From Bifidobacterium sp. ESL0790 (GTDB lineage Bacteria; Actinomycetota; Actinomycetes; Actinomycetales; Bifidobacteriaceae), in assembly GCF_029395435.1 (NCBI RefSeq), contig NZ_CP113915.1:1426001-1490000 (forward strand): a stretch of 64,000 bases of DNA, in the 5' to 3' direction. A program made the translations under genes and the position numbers. Under the pieces are notes generated by a model, which was given only the letters and a program-made list of their open reading frames with translations, was not told where the DNA came from and searched no databases. Numbering within the stretch: the stretch's first letter is position 1; each line of letters begins with the position of its first letter. Shown here piece after piece: positions 48,724 through 57,805 of this stretch.

Positions 48724-48829
48724 GTCAAAAAGCAATATTTCGGGCCCATTTCATTGCTTTCCGACGCAGACCGCGCCCAACCCGCGTCAAAAAGCAGCAT
48801 TTCGGCCCCTTTTCTCTGCTTTTCGACGC
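48724..48829. repeat. Two units of the 62-bp AAAAGCA hairpin family
   Basis: Anchors AAAAGCA at 48728 and 48790 are 62 bp apart. The second unit (48784-48829) pairs GCGTC with GACGC and AAAAGCA with TGCTTTT around a TTTCGGCCCC loop. It is the same family as at 40574-41166, seen here in the gap between the mcrB start and the LTA-synthase-like gene end. Confidence 0.85.
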
Positions 48830-48881
48830 AAATTGCACCCGCCCCTGCGCAGCGCCACGGCGGAACCTCGCTAGGCCCCCG

Positions 48882-51155
48882 CTACTTCACCTGCATGAAG
48901 TCGGAGTCCTGGAGATAGCCCTTGCCGGCGGTGATGTCGTACTGGATGAGCTGGTAGTCGTGCATGAGCTGCCTGGTCTTCTTGTCGAAGTCTTTGGCGG
49001 CCATCGGGTGTCCCTTGGCGTCCAGGTAGATCGGCTGGCCCTCGGGGATGCGGTCCCAACCCTGGATCTGGTTGACGACGGGCGGCTCGATGGCGGAGAC
49101 CTTGCCGTGCAGGTCGGTGAGGAAAGCGAGGTAGGGGCTCACCTTGGCGTCGTTCTGCTCGGCGGCCTGGGCCATGAAGAAGTTCGGCGAGGAATACGCG
49201 GCGTCGACGCTCTTGACGCCCTGCCGCCCGCTGGCCTTGTTGGACCAGATGAAATAGTCCGTCTCGTGCAGCGCTAGGGAGTTCTTCGTGTCCTCGCTGG
49301 CGGTGGAGTAGATGCCGGGCAGGTGGTCGCCGTAGAAGACGACGGTGACGGGCTTATTGACCGCGTCAAGCTGCGAGAGGAACTTCGTGGTGGCCTTGTC
49401 GGTGAGGTTCACGCCTTTGGCGTAGGTGTTAATCGACTCGTTCTCGTCGCTTTTCAGTGGCTTCGACGGGTCGGACGAGGTGGCCTTGAACGTGTTGCCG
49501 CTATACCAATTGTGGTAGGGCATGTGGTTCTGCATCGTGGCCAGCTGCACGAACTGGTTCGACTTGGTCTTCGACACCTCGTCGACCACGCTCTGATAGG
49601 CGGACTGGTCGGAGACGTAGGGCGACTTGTCGATTTTGGCCTGGTGGGCGATGACGTCCGGCGGCTCGAGCGTGTAGAAGTGCGAGATGCCGAACTTCTT
49701 GTAGTTCTGGGCGCGCGAATACATCGAGGGCTCATAGGGGTGGAAGGCCACGGAGTTCTTCTCGGCGCCCCAGAGCTGGTTGACCGTCGGCGTCCATTTC
49801 TCGCCCGGCACGAGCTGCTGGTACGGGCTGGTCAGCGACGGGTCGAAGTTGGCCATCGACAGGCCGGTGAGGCTCATGTATTCAAGGTTCGCGGTGCCAC
49901 CGCCGTAGCCCGAGGAGAGCATGAGGCCGCTGGTCGTCTGGTCCTTGATCGAGCGGATGCCCGGCATCGGGTCGTGGTTGACCTCCACGCCCGGCACGCG
50001 CGTCGGGTCGGAATAGGATTCGGAGAGCACAAAGATGACGGTGCCGTCGTCAAGGTTGGACGAGCGGGTCTTGTTGATCCGCGCGGCCTCGGCCGTATAG
50101 CGCTTGGCGACCTGCTTCATCGTCGCCTCGCTGTAGTCATCCGGCTGGTCCATCACATGCGGGTTGACCTGGCCCAGGAACGAGACAAGCGGGCCGTTGC
50201 GCTGGGCGTCGTAGACGGAATCCCACATCGAGGGGATGTCGCCCATGGCCTTGGCGAAGGTATTGGTGAAACTATTGACCGAGCTGACCTGCGCGCCATA
50301 GCCTGCGACCAGCAGCAGCGGCACGATGAGCAGCATGATGCGGCTGACCGCGCCGATGGATTTGCCTTGGCGACTGCTGCCGGCGAAGACCTTGCCATGA
50401 CGCTCGTCGAAATGGCTCAGCAGCACGAAGATGACCACGAAGGCCACCATGGCGGCCACGGCGCCGGCGATCAGCGGCCCGGAACCGCTGGGAATGAAGC
50501 TCACGATCGACCCGGCGTCGCCGTTGGAGACGAAGCTCAGGTCGGAGGGCAGGATGGTCTCGTAGCGCGCGCTGACCTTGAAATGCTCCACCACGGCGAT
50601 CAGCACGACCATCACGAGCAGCACCGGCGTGGCCACCCAGAAGCGGTTGAAGAGCATGATAAGCGCCAGATAAATGAGCCCCAAAAGCAGCATGTTGAGC
50701 ACGATGACGAAATTGCCCTTGGTCCACATCTTGGAGACCAAATCCCACACGCCGTCCAATGGGCTCGCCAACTGCACGCGCGTGCTGGCCTGGGTGACGC
50801 CCCATTGCAGGATGAGCACGGCGGCGATGTCGAAGACGACAAAGAGGAGCACATAGCCCCACACCGGAATCCGGAAACGCCTCGGTTTCGACGGGTTCTG
50901 TTCCTGTTTTTGTTCTTTGTCGGCATAATCGGAGGCCACGCCATCCGAAAGTTCGACGTTTATATCACTTGGGGCTTCATCCGTCGTCTTTTTCGTATCC
51001 GTCACGTCCGTCGTGTCCATCACGCCGTCCGTTGTGTCCTTCGTATCCGTCACGCTCTTCACATCCCGCATAGCACCATCCACGGAACCGGTCTGCTCCG
51101 ATTCCTTGTCGTTGTCGTCATTATCGCGATCATCCTGTCGCTGCGTCTGTTTCAT
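48882..51155 (-). CDS. LTA synthase family phosphoglycerol transferase (sulfatase fold)
   Basis: A 757-residue polytopic membrane enzyme. A disordered Asp/Thr/Lys-rich head (1-75, many TDTK/DTTD units) leads to about five transmembrane segments and then an external alkaline phosphatase/sulfatase-fold domain. The catalytic-metal region starts at VIFVLSESYSDPTRVPG. Later blocks are SSGYGGGTANLEYMSLTG, LATMQNHMPYHNWY and VVFYGDHLPGIY. These match the lipoteichoic-acid synthase/phosphoglycerol transferase group. Its likely role is adding glycerol phosphate to a glycolipid or wall glycan at the cell surface. The ATG at 51155 is favoured by domain content. It is divergent from the esterase gene. 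Confidence 0.9.
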   Translation of the reverse strand: MKQTQRQDDRDNDDNDKESEQTGSVDGAMRDVKSVTDTKDTTDGVMDTTDVTDTKKTTDEAPSDINVELSDGVASDYADKEQKQEQNPSKPRRFRIPVWGYVLLFVVFDIAAVLILQWGVTQASTRVQLASPLDGVWDLVSKMWTKGNFVIVLNMLLLGLIYLALIMLFNRFWVATPVLLVMVVLIAVVEHFKVSARYETILPSDLSFVSNGDAGSIVSFIPSGSGPLIAGAVAAMVAFVVIFVLLSHFDERHGKVFAGSSRQGKSIGAVSRIMLLIVPLLLVAGYGAQVSSVNSFTNTFAKAMGDIPSMWDSVYDAQRNGPLVSFLGQVNPHVMDQPDDYSEATMKQVAKRYTAEAARINKTRSSNLDDGTVIFVLSESYSDPTRVPGVEVNHDPMPGIRSIKDQTTSGLMLSSGYGGGTANLEYMSLTGLSMANFDPSLTSPYQQLVPGEKWTPTVNQLWGAEKNSVAFHPYEPSMYSRAQNYKKFGISHFYTLEPPDVIAHQAKIDKSPYVSDQSAYQSVVDEVSKTKSNQFVQLATMQNHMPYHNWYSGNTFKATSSDPSKPLKSDENESINTYAKGVNLTDKATTKFLSQLDAVNKPVTVVFYGDHLPGIYSTASEDTKNSLALHETDYFIWSNKASGRQGVKSVDAAYSSPNFFMAQAAEQNDAKVSPYLAFLTDLHGKVSAIEPPVVNQIQGWDRIPEGQPIYLDAKGHPMAAKDFDKKTRQLMHDYQLIQYDITAGKGYLQDSDFMQVK

Positions 51156-51415
51156 ACGTCTTGTACCATTCAACGAAAACAAAGCCGATACCGGCCATGG
51201 CCAACAATACTGTTCTCCCGGCGGCCATTCATCCGCCCTGTGCTCAACTCTTGTGTCATTGTCATCTCTCACCGCGACAAACGCCGGACGCCGGGCCCTC
51301 GGCGAGCACCCGCACACCGGCCTGCGACATCGTCCCTGAGAACGATTGTGCAAGTTCGAAGACGACGCATAGAATCAGTGATGGTAATCACGCTTGGACG
51401 GCACAGAAGGAAACA

Positions 51416-52795
51416 ATGAACTGGTTCTTCAAGATTCAAATCATCAACGGATGGCTTCCCAAGACGATGCTCGTCCTGAGCGTGATCGGACTCGCCGTCG
51501 TCATCATCCTCAAGTCCAAAAAGGGCTGGCTCAAGCCGTTGTTGAAGCAGCTCGGCTTCGGCGTGATCGGCCTGGCGCTGGGCGGCTTGGTGGTCTGGCT
51601 GCTTTCCGACGTCTTCAAGGTCTTCGGCGTAAGCCTGGGCTGGGTGGTGATGACCACGATCGCGGTGGGCATCGGCGTCATCTCGGCGCTGGTGGCGGCA
51701 ATCGTGCAGTCCAAGGGTTTGCGACGCGGGGTGGCGGCGGTCACCATCGTCTTCGCGCTCATCTATTGCGGCATCAGCGTCGACAAGATCTACGGCGAAT
51801 ACACCACCGTCGGCTCGCTTTTCGGCGTCCCGCAATTCTCGCGCCTCGACGAGGATTCCGTGCACGACGCCACGATGAGCGTCAAGGAATGGCGCAAGCT
51901 CGCCGCGCACGACGACCTGCCCTCCATGCCCAAGCACGGCGAGGTCCATTCAATCAAGATCCCCGCCACGAAATCCGGATTCGGCGCGCGCACCGCCGAC
52001 GTCTACCTGCCGCCGGCCGCCCTGAGCAACACTCCCCCGGCGCTTCCGGTCATGGTCGTCCTCGCCGGCCAGCCAGGCAGCCCCGACCGCTATTTCAGCG
52101 CCGGACAGCTGGGCAAGATGCTCAACACCTACGCGGCCAAGCATGACGGCCTGGCCCCCATCGCCGTCTCGCCCGACCAGAACGGCGCGCTGGTGCACAA
52201 CACGCTGTGCACCGACACGAAGGTCTATGGCAACGCCGAGACCTACCTCGTCAAAGACGTCACCTCGTGGGTGAAAAGCTCGCTGCCGGTGGCCAAGTCA
52301 TCGCAGCAATGGCTCATCGGCGGGTTCTCCCAGGGCGGCACCTGCGCCACGCAGCTGGGCCCGGCCTATCCCAACATCTACGGCCACATCTTCTCGGCGG
52401 GCGGCGAAATCGAGCCGACCGACGGCAGCCACAAGAAGACGGTGCAACGCTACTTCGACGGCAAGGAATCGGAGTTCGACAAGCATGTGCCCATCAACAT
52501 CATCAAAGCCAACGCGCCCTCGAAGCAGACCTGGTTTTCAGCCGCTGGCGAATGGGACGGAAAATCCCAGAAGAACCAGGTGGCCATCTCCAAGGCGGCC
52601 ATGAACGCCGGCATGAGCGCCACCACGGTGATTGTGAAGTCCACCGGGCACGATTGGCACACGGTGCAGGCCGGCATGGAGGCGCAAATCGACATGTTTG
52701 GCACAGAAACCGGGCTGGGAGAAACCCATAAGACGATAAACGATTATCCTAAGCTACAGGTAGTGGCAGCGAACACAAACAAAGAGACCGACTGA
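51416..52795 (+). CDS. Membrane-anchored esterase (alpha/beta hydrolase)
   Basis: A 459-residue protein with about four N-terminal transmembrane segments (first roughly 130 residues) and an external esterase-D-like domain. The nucleophile elbow is LIGGFSQGGTCA, and the catalytic His is probably in STGHDWHTV. AGAAGGA precedes the ATG. The layout (membrane part plus putative esterase) resembles mycolyl-transferase-like or lipid-active esterases of actinobacteria, but bifidobacteria make no mycolates, so the substrate is unknown. It lies between the LTA-synthase-like and MprF-like genes and is probably co-transcribed with the latter (24 bp gap). Confidence 0.85.
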   Translation: MNWFFKIQIINGWLPKTMLVLSVIGLAVVIILKSKKGWLKPLLKQLGFGVIGLALGGLVVWLLSDVFKVFGVSLGWVVMTTIAVGIGVISALVAAIVQSKGLRRGVAAVTIVFALIYCGISVDKIYGEYTTVGSLFGVPQFSRLDEDSVHDATMSVKEWRKLAAHDDLPSMPKHGEVHSIKIPATKSGFGARTADVYLPPAALSNTPPALPVMVVLAGQPGSPDRYFSAGQLGKMLNTYAAKHDGLAPIAVSPDQNGALVHNTLCTDTKVYGNAETYLVKDVTSWVKSSLPVAKSSQQWLIGGFSQGGTCATQLGPAYPNIYGHIFSAGGEIEPTDGSHKKTVQRYFDGKESEFDKHVPINIIKANAPSKQTWFSAAGEWDGKSQKNQVAISKAAMNAGMSATTVIVKSTGHDWHTVQAGMEAQIDMFGTETGLGETHKTINDYPKLQVVAANTNKETD

Positions 52796-52819
52796 TCCAA
52801 GCTCTGGCGAGGAAATAGA

Positions 52820-55800
52820 TTGACAACAGACGAAAGCCGAACAATGCACGACAACGAAAACACCGAAGCCACGGCGAACGTTCCACAGCAGCCGCAACAG
52901 CAGGGCGCGCAGCACGGCAACCACGAGGCGGAGCAAGCCATGAAACGTCAGTCGCAGGACGGCCGGAACGGGCAAAACGAGCAAAACGGCCAGACGGACC
53001 GGACGGCCCAGCAGGATTCCGGGCAGCCGGCGCAGCCAGCGTTGCCGGAACGGCCGAAACCGCAGCAGCAGCCAAAGCAAAAGAAACAGCAGCCTCCGCA
53101 GAACAACAAGGGCAGCCAGCAAAAGTCGCAAGCCCAGCAGAACCCGCAGCCCCAGCCCAAAAAGCAGCACAACAACTCCAGGCCCTCCAAGCCGCGCAAG
53201 CCCTCCAGCTGGCGCATCCTCGGCATGGATGTCACCCAGTGGATGCGCGGCCACCTCTTCTCCATCGCCGTGGCGCTGGTCTTCTTCATCGGCAACATCG
53301 TCTATTGGGGCATCAAGGCATCGCGCCATCTGCGTCTGCCCGCCGGCCGCACGATGAGCCTCACCGAGATCCTGCTGCGCAACCCGCATCCGCACTCCCC
53401 GGGCACCTACAACCCCATCCACCAGGCCGACGTGCTGCCGTGGATCGGCCATATCCTGCGCTCGGCGGTTCTCGTGCGCAACCCCATCCTCATGATCATC
53501 TACACGCTGATCATCCTCGTGCTGCTCGCGGTGGCGCAAAGCAAGATGGGCGTGTGGAAGACGATTTTCTCATCCCTCTTCAGCTTCGCGGTCGGTGGCA
53601 CGTTCGGACTTCTGGTCTGCGTGGCCGTGGATATGGGCATGCATGACTGGCAGCGCCTGGAGCAGCTGCCCGTACTGCTTTCGCCCCTGACCCTCATCAT
53701 CGGCTCGTTGATGGCTGCCAGTGCCTACACGTCCGTGCTGTGGCGGCGCCGCATCCTGCTGCTCGCCTACACGTTCATCGGCACCCTGCTGCTCTTCAGC
53801 GGCAACCCCGGCGACTACTGCACGCTCGGCGCGGCGCTGGTCGGCCACGCCACCGGCCTGCTCATGCACGGCCCCGTCAAGGACCGCATCCACTGGAAGC
53901 GCGGCACCGACTACGAGATCCGCCACCTCTTCGCCCTGGCCCAACTGGTGCTGGCCATCGGCCCGCTGCTGGCGCTGACCTCCACCTCGCGCCTCGGCCC
54001 GCTCACCACGCTGGGCCTCTTCGCCTCCTCGATCTGGAGCGATTCGAGCCTGCTGACCTCATGCGGAGCCAACCCCGCGGCGCAAAGCTGCATCCTGCTC
54101 GCCCGCCAGCACCACATCGCCGTCGCGGGCCTCTGGCTGCACATGCTCCTGCCCATGGCCGCCCTCGCCATCGTGGCCTGGGGCCTTTCACGTGGCCGCC
54201 GGCTCGCCGCCTGGGTGAGCATGGTGCTCAACGGCTCGGCCATCGTCTTCGCCACGCTTTATTACATCGTCTTCCCGCTGACCATCACCCCGATGAGCCA
54301 GGACCTCGCCCGGCGCTACAACGTCATGCCCGCGTTCATCACCACGGTCCTGCCGCCGCTGCTGCTCATCATCTTCATGTCGCGCGAGCTCGCGCATTTC
54401 AGCATCAGGACCAGCAAACGCCAAGTAATCACCGGCATCAGCGCGATCGTCGGCATGCTTCTGGTCACCTGCGCCGGCTATATGACCTACGCGCTGGTCT
54501 CCCCCAACTCGTTCCGTCCGCGCCCGGGCGTCAAGCTGCTGCTGCTCGACATGATGCGTCGTCTGCTGCCCACCGGTTTCGGCGGCAGGAAGGCCACGCT
54601 CATCGCCCCGCAGACCATCCCGGCCACGCTGGTCAGCGAGGGCCTCACGGTCGTCTTCTGGCTCACCGTGCTCATCGTCTTCATCCTCTGGTTCCGCGAC
54701 CATGTCACCGAGGACGAGCGCGGCCGCGTGCAGGCCGGCGAGCTGATCCGCCACGGTGGCGAGTCCATGAGCTTCATGACCACCTGGGAGGGCAACCACT
54801 ACTGGTTCTCCTCCACCGGCCGCACGGGCATCGCCTACCGCGTGCTGCACGGCATCGCGCTGACGGTCACCGGGCCGTTCGGCGACCCGGCCGAATACCA
54901 GCAGGCCATGCGCGAGTTCATGGCGTTCTGCGAGACCAAGGGCTGGTCGCCCTCCTTCTACGCGGTGCATGACGACCAGCGCGAGGAGCTGGAGTCGCTG
55001 GGGTGGTCGTCCATCCAGGTGGGCACCGAGATGGTCATCGACCCCAACAAGTGGGAGACGCGCGGCAAGAAATGGCAGGATATCCGCACCGCCATCAACA
55101 AGGCCAAGCGCGACGGCATCACCGACGTGCTCACCACCTACAACCAGGCCGGTTTCGAGATCGACCAGCAGATCGTGGAGATCTCGGAGCAGTGGGCCCA
55201 GCTCAAGGCGCTGCCCGAGATGAAGTTCACGCTCGGCGGCATCGAGGAGCTGCGCGACGAGCGTGTGGCGCTGCTCTACGCCTTGGATGCCGATGGCAAG
55301 GTGCTGGGCGTCACCAGCTGGCTGCCCACCTACCGCGAGGGCCGCATCGTCGGCTGGACGCTCGATTTCATGCGTCATCGCACCGACAGCCCCAACGGCA
55401 CCATGGAGTTCCTCATCGCCCGCATGGCCGAGCGCCTGCGTGACCAAGGCCGCGAGAACCCGGAGAACGCCGTCGAGTTCATGAGCCTTTCGGCCGCGCC
55501 TCTGGCCGGCATGGGCGTCGGTCGCGAGAAGCCCAAGGCCGCCGCGACCGCCGAGGCCAAGGCCGAGGGTAAGTCTGAAGGGAAGAACGGGAAGGTCGAG
55601 AAGGCTGCCACAAAGGCCGATGTCAAAACCGAGAAGGCTAAAGGGAAGCCTGGCACCGAATCTGCGGCCAAGCCTGAAGCCACGAATAACGGCAAGAACG
55701 CGCAAGCCGCCGCCCAACCGGACGCGGCAAAGGCCGACTCTGCCAAAGCCGGTTTCTCTAAGTCCGGTTCCTCAAAGACCGATGACGCATCGGACAAGAC

Positions 55801-56095
55801 CACGGCCAAGCCAGCCAAAGAGCCAATCGCCTCGCCCTCGGGCACGGAGATCATCGAGCACGCCCTGCAGATCGTCGCGGACATTCTGGAACCGGCCTAC
55901 GCCTTCAAGTCGCTCTTCTTCTTCAAGCGCAAGTTCCAGCCGATGCCGGCCCCAATCTACATCTGTTACCCCGATTCGGCCAAGCTCGCGCAGATCGGCA
56001 TCGCCGTGGTCAACGCCTACGTGCCTGAGCTCAAGCCCGCGCAGGTGGTCGAGATCCTCAAGACCATGACCGCCAACAGCAAATCCGGGCACTGA
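52820..56095 (+). CDS. MprF-like lysyl/aminoacyl-phosphatidylglycerol synthase homologue
   Basis: A protein of 1,091 residues. It has a Gln/Pro/Asn-rich disordered head (1-130), about 12-14 transmembrane segments with a GHATGLLMHG rhomboid-like stretch, then a cytosolic DUF2156 GNAT-type transferase domain (about 645-900; GNHYWFSSTGRTGIAYRV, KGWSPSFYAV, TRGKKWQDIRTAINKAKRDG). The domain is interrupted near residues 905-1015 by an Ala/Lys/Glu-rich stretch before its end (LEPAYAFKSLFFFKRKFQP). MprF homologues add amino acids to membrane lipids and flip them, lowering surface charge. The start is TTG with GAGGAAAT 6 nt upstream. An ATG at 52844 is the alternative. Confidence 0.88.
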   Translation: MTTDESRTMHDNENTEATANVPQQPQQQGAQHGNHEAEQAMKRQSQDGRNGQNEQNGQTDRTAQQDSGQPAQPALPERPKPQQQPKQKKQQPPQNNKGSQQKSQAQQNPQPQPKKQHNNSRPSKPRKPSSWRILGMDVTQWMRGHLFSIAVALVFFIGNIVYWGIKASRHLRLPAGRTMSLTEILLRNPHPHSPGTYNPIHQADVLPWIGHILRSAVLVRNPILMIIYTLIILVLLAVAQSKMGVWKTIFSSLFSFAVGGTFGLLVCVAVDMGMHDWQRLEQLPVLLSPLTLIIGSLMAASAYTSVLWRRRILLLAYTFIGTLLLFSGNPGDYCTLGAALVGHATGLLMHGPVKDRIHWKRGTDYEIRHLFALAQLVLAIGPLLALTSTSRLGPLTTLGLFASSIWSDSSLLTSCGANPAAQSCILLARQHHIAVAGLWLHMLLPMAALAIVAWGLSRGRRLAAWVSMVLNGSAIVFATLYYIVFPLTITPMSQDLARRYNVMPAFITTVLPPLLLIIFMSRELAHFSIRTSKRQVITGISAIVGMLLVTCAGYMTYALVSPNSFRPRPGVKLLLLDMMRRLLPTGFGGRKATLIAPQTIPATLVSEGLTVVFWLTVLIVFILWFRDHVTEDERGRVQAGELIRHGGESMSFMTTWEGNHYWFSSTGRTGIAYRVLHGIALTVTGPFGDPAEYQQAMREFMAFCETKGWSPSFYAVHDDQREELESLGWSSIQVGTEMVIDPNKWETRGKKWQDIRTAINKAKRDGITDVLTTYNQAGFEIDQQIVEISEQWAQLKALPEMKFTLGGIEELRDERVALLYALDADGKVLGVTSWLPTYREGRIVGWTLDFMRHRTDSPNGTMEFLIARMAERLRDQGRENPENAVEFMSLSAAPLAGMGVGREKPKAAATAEAKAEGKSEGKNGKVEKAATKADVKTEKAKGKPGTESAAKPEATNNGKNAQAAAQPDAAKADSAKAGFSKSGSSKTDDASDKTTAKPAKEPIASPSGTEIIEHALQIVADILEPAYAFKSLFFFKRKFQPMPAPIYICYPDSAKLAQIGIAVVNAYVPELKPAQVVEILKTMTANSKSGH

Positions 56096-56145
56096 AAGGT
56101 TCTGTTGCCAGCAGCTGTGTAATAACCTCTGAGATATTAAAAGTG

Positions 56146-56187
56146 GTGGGCCGGATCGTGTATATACGCACGATCCGGCCCACTTTT
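56146..56187. terminator. Bidirectional terminator between MprF-like and Fur-family genes
   Basis: A perfect 15-bp stem, GTGGGCCGGATCGTG (56146-56160) with its complement at 56169-56183, is flanked by TTTT on the plus strand and a T-rich run on the minus strand. It serves both convergent genes. Confidence 0.92.
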
Positions 56188-56220
56188 GTATTCAGCTAAC
56201 CGATTTACCCGATTGCCCGT

Positions 56221-56631
56221 CTACTGCGCCTCGACCTCCTGCTGGCAGTCCGGGCACAGGCCGAAGACCTCGAGCGTGTGCGAGATGACCGTGAACCCGT
56301 GCTTCTCGGCCACGGTGCGCACCCACTGCTCCGGCGGCTCGATCTCGACGGTCTTGCCGCAGTTGGCGCACACCAGGTGATGGTGGTGCTCGCCGTCCTG
56401 GCACATGCGGAACATCTGCTGGTCGTTCAGGTGAATCGTGTCGGCCTGGCCGTCGTCGGCGAGCGCGTTGAGCTGCCGGTAGACCGTGGAGAGGCCGATA
56501 CCTTGGCCGTCGTCGCTCAGCTTGCGGTAGAGATCCTGCGCGGAGACGAAATCATCACAGCTCGAAAGCGCCTCCATCACGGCGTCCTTCTGCCAGGTAT
56601 GCTGGCGGCCACGGCGGCCTGATCGCAGCAT
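56221..56631 (-). CDS. Fur-family metal-responsive repressor (Zur-like)
   Basis: A DNA-binding regulator of about 136 residues when started at the ATG before LRSGRRGRQHTW. Further upstream ATGs exist, and the one at 56670 has GGGAGG too close. The winged helix covers ALSSCDDFVSAQDLYRKL and IGLSTVYRQLNALADDG. The metal-binding part has HHHHLVCANCG and CPDC, four structural zinc cysteines. Fur and Zur cannot be separated safely from sequence. No transporter gene is adjacent, so the target metal is open. Confidence 0.88.
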   Translation of the reverse strand: MLRSGRRGRQHTWQKDAVMEALSSCDDFVSAQDLYRKLSDDGQGIGLSTVYRQLNALADDGQADTIHLNDQQMFRMCQDGEHHHHLVCANCGKTVEIEPPEQWVRTVAEKHGFTVISHTLEVFGLCPDCQQEVEAQ

Positions 56632-57177
56632 CCCCGCGCCCTTCCGTTCCGGCTTCGCTTCCACTTGCATGACCTCCCAGCACCACGCACCGTGCCACAT
56701 CCGGCGCATGAATAAGAATATGACAAACGCCAATTATACTTCTTTGAGCCCTGCAACGAAACCCCTCGCCATGCCGGTTTGGGCGTTTGAAAATGGACCT
56801 TGGCAATCAGCAGGATTTGGTACTCACATGGCTGATCGCAGCACTAAAATAGCTAATCGCACGATAATTCAGAATCCACCTGCCAATATCCGGAACACAA
56901 AAACGATTCCGGCCTGCTGTGGACGCGGAAGTTATCGCCTATCCCCTATTTCGGTTCCTAGCCTGTGACGCAATCCGTTCCCGCGAATCAGGAAGTTAGG
57001 GCTACAGGCAAAAAGTTGATTGCCACCGGAATTTGGCCTGCATGCCTACATCCTGAATCGACGACAGCTCATCGAAAAACGCCACCGGCTACTACCCATG
57101 ACGTTGAAACCAGTGCTTGACGGAACCTAGATCAGGAAACGACCTGGCGAAGCACGAATAACTAGCGGATAAAGCTG
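56632..57177. other. Gene-free stretch upstream of the Fur-family gene
   Basis: About 545 bp without a convincing gene. The left end should hold the promoter of the regulator gene. A small hairpin CAGG/CCTG lies near 57132-57147, just past the yhbY stop. I see nothing else. Confidence 0.5.
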
Positions 57178-57486
57178 CTAACGGACCAACTCGATCTTCT
57201 TGACGCCCTCTTTCTTGGTAGGGCGGTAGAGCACAAAGCGGTGGCCGATGACCTGCACCAGCTGCGCGCCGATCTGCCCGGCCAGCGTCTCGCCGACCTC
57301 GCGCTCGTCGACGGGACAGCCATCCTGCACCACGCCCTTGAGCAGCTCGTGCGATTCGAGCGTCTCCGAGGCCTGCTTCACCGCGGCGTCGGTGACCCCG
57401 TTCTTGCCGATCCACAGCATCGGCGAGGTCTTGCTCGCCAACGCCTTCAGCTGCTTGATCTGCCGTTTGTTAAGTTTCGTCGCCAT
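57178..57486 (-). CDS. yhbY: Ribosome assembly RNA-binding protein YhbY (CRM domain)
   Basis: A 102-residue single CRM domain that binds pre-50S particles. It contains LNKRQIKQLKALAS, the GKNG loop in MLWIGKNGVTDAAVKQ, and QLVQVIGHRFVLYRP. It is complete with the usual length. No partner gene is adjacent. Confidence 0.92.
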   Translation of the reverse strand: MATKLNKRQIKQLKALASKTSPMLWIGKNGVTDAAVKQASETLESHELLKGVVQDGCPVDEREVGETLAGQIGAQLVQVIGHRFVLYRPTKKEGVKKIELVR

Positions 57487-57805
57487 CTCTTACATCCTTA
57501 AATTTCTATCTATTCGTTACATCACAATGAGCAATTCGTCTACACATGCAATCTTGTCTGTACGATTCTTACCGCACCAACTATAGCAATGTACCCTCAT
57601 ACATCACCCTGGATTCCTGACTAACTCGTATTCCGCTAAAGATTCAGCTATTCACATAGTAAACCCAGTGTAGTCATAGTCTCTTTCGTTGGAGCGCCGA
57701 ACTCATCGCTATCGATCTCAGCGCCGCAATCCTCTTCAAAACCTGAATATTTCTCTTTTATCGGTATAATAAACAAATACTGTCATTCGCAAAAAAGGAG
57801 GCTTC
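57487..57805 (+). promoter_or_regulatory. AT-rich spacer with promoter of the toxin-antitoxin operon
   Basis: TATAAT at 57765-57770 with a weak -35 (CTGAAT, 57743-57748), and GGAGG at 57797-57801, precede the ImmA/IrrE-type gene. A minus-strand frame at 57648-57787, 46 codons without a recognisable motif, may be chance or a remnant. The rest holds nothing that I can name. Confidence 0.55.

Noticed and set aside
49323..51419. 698-codon plus-strand frame over the LTA-synthase-like gene
   Set aside because: It is antisense to a protein with clear sulfatase-fold motifs and membrane segments, and its composition is that of a GC-skew shadow.
57648..57787. 46-codon minus-strand frame in the promoter region of the toxin-antitoxin operon
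   Set aside because: It has no ribosome site, overlaps the likely promoter and shows no recognisable motif. A remnant cannot be excluded.
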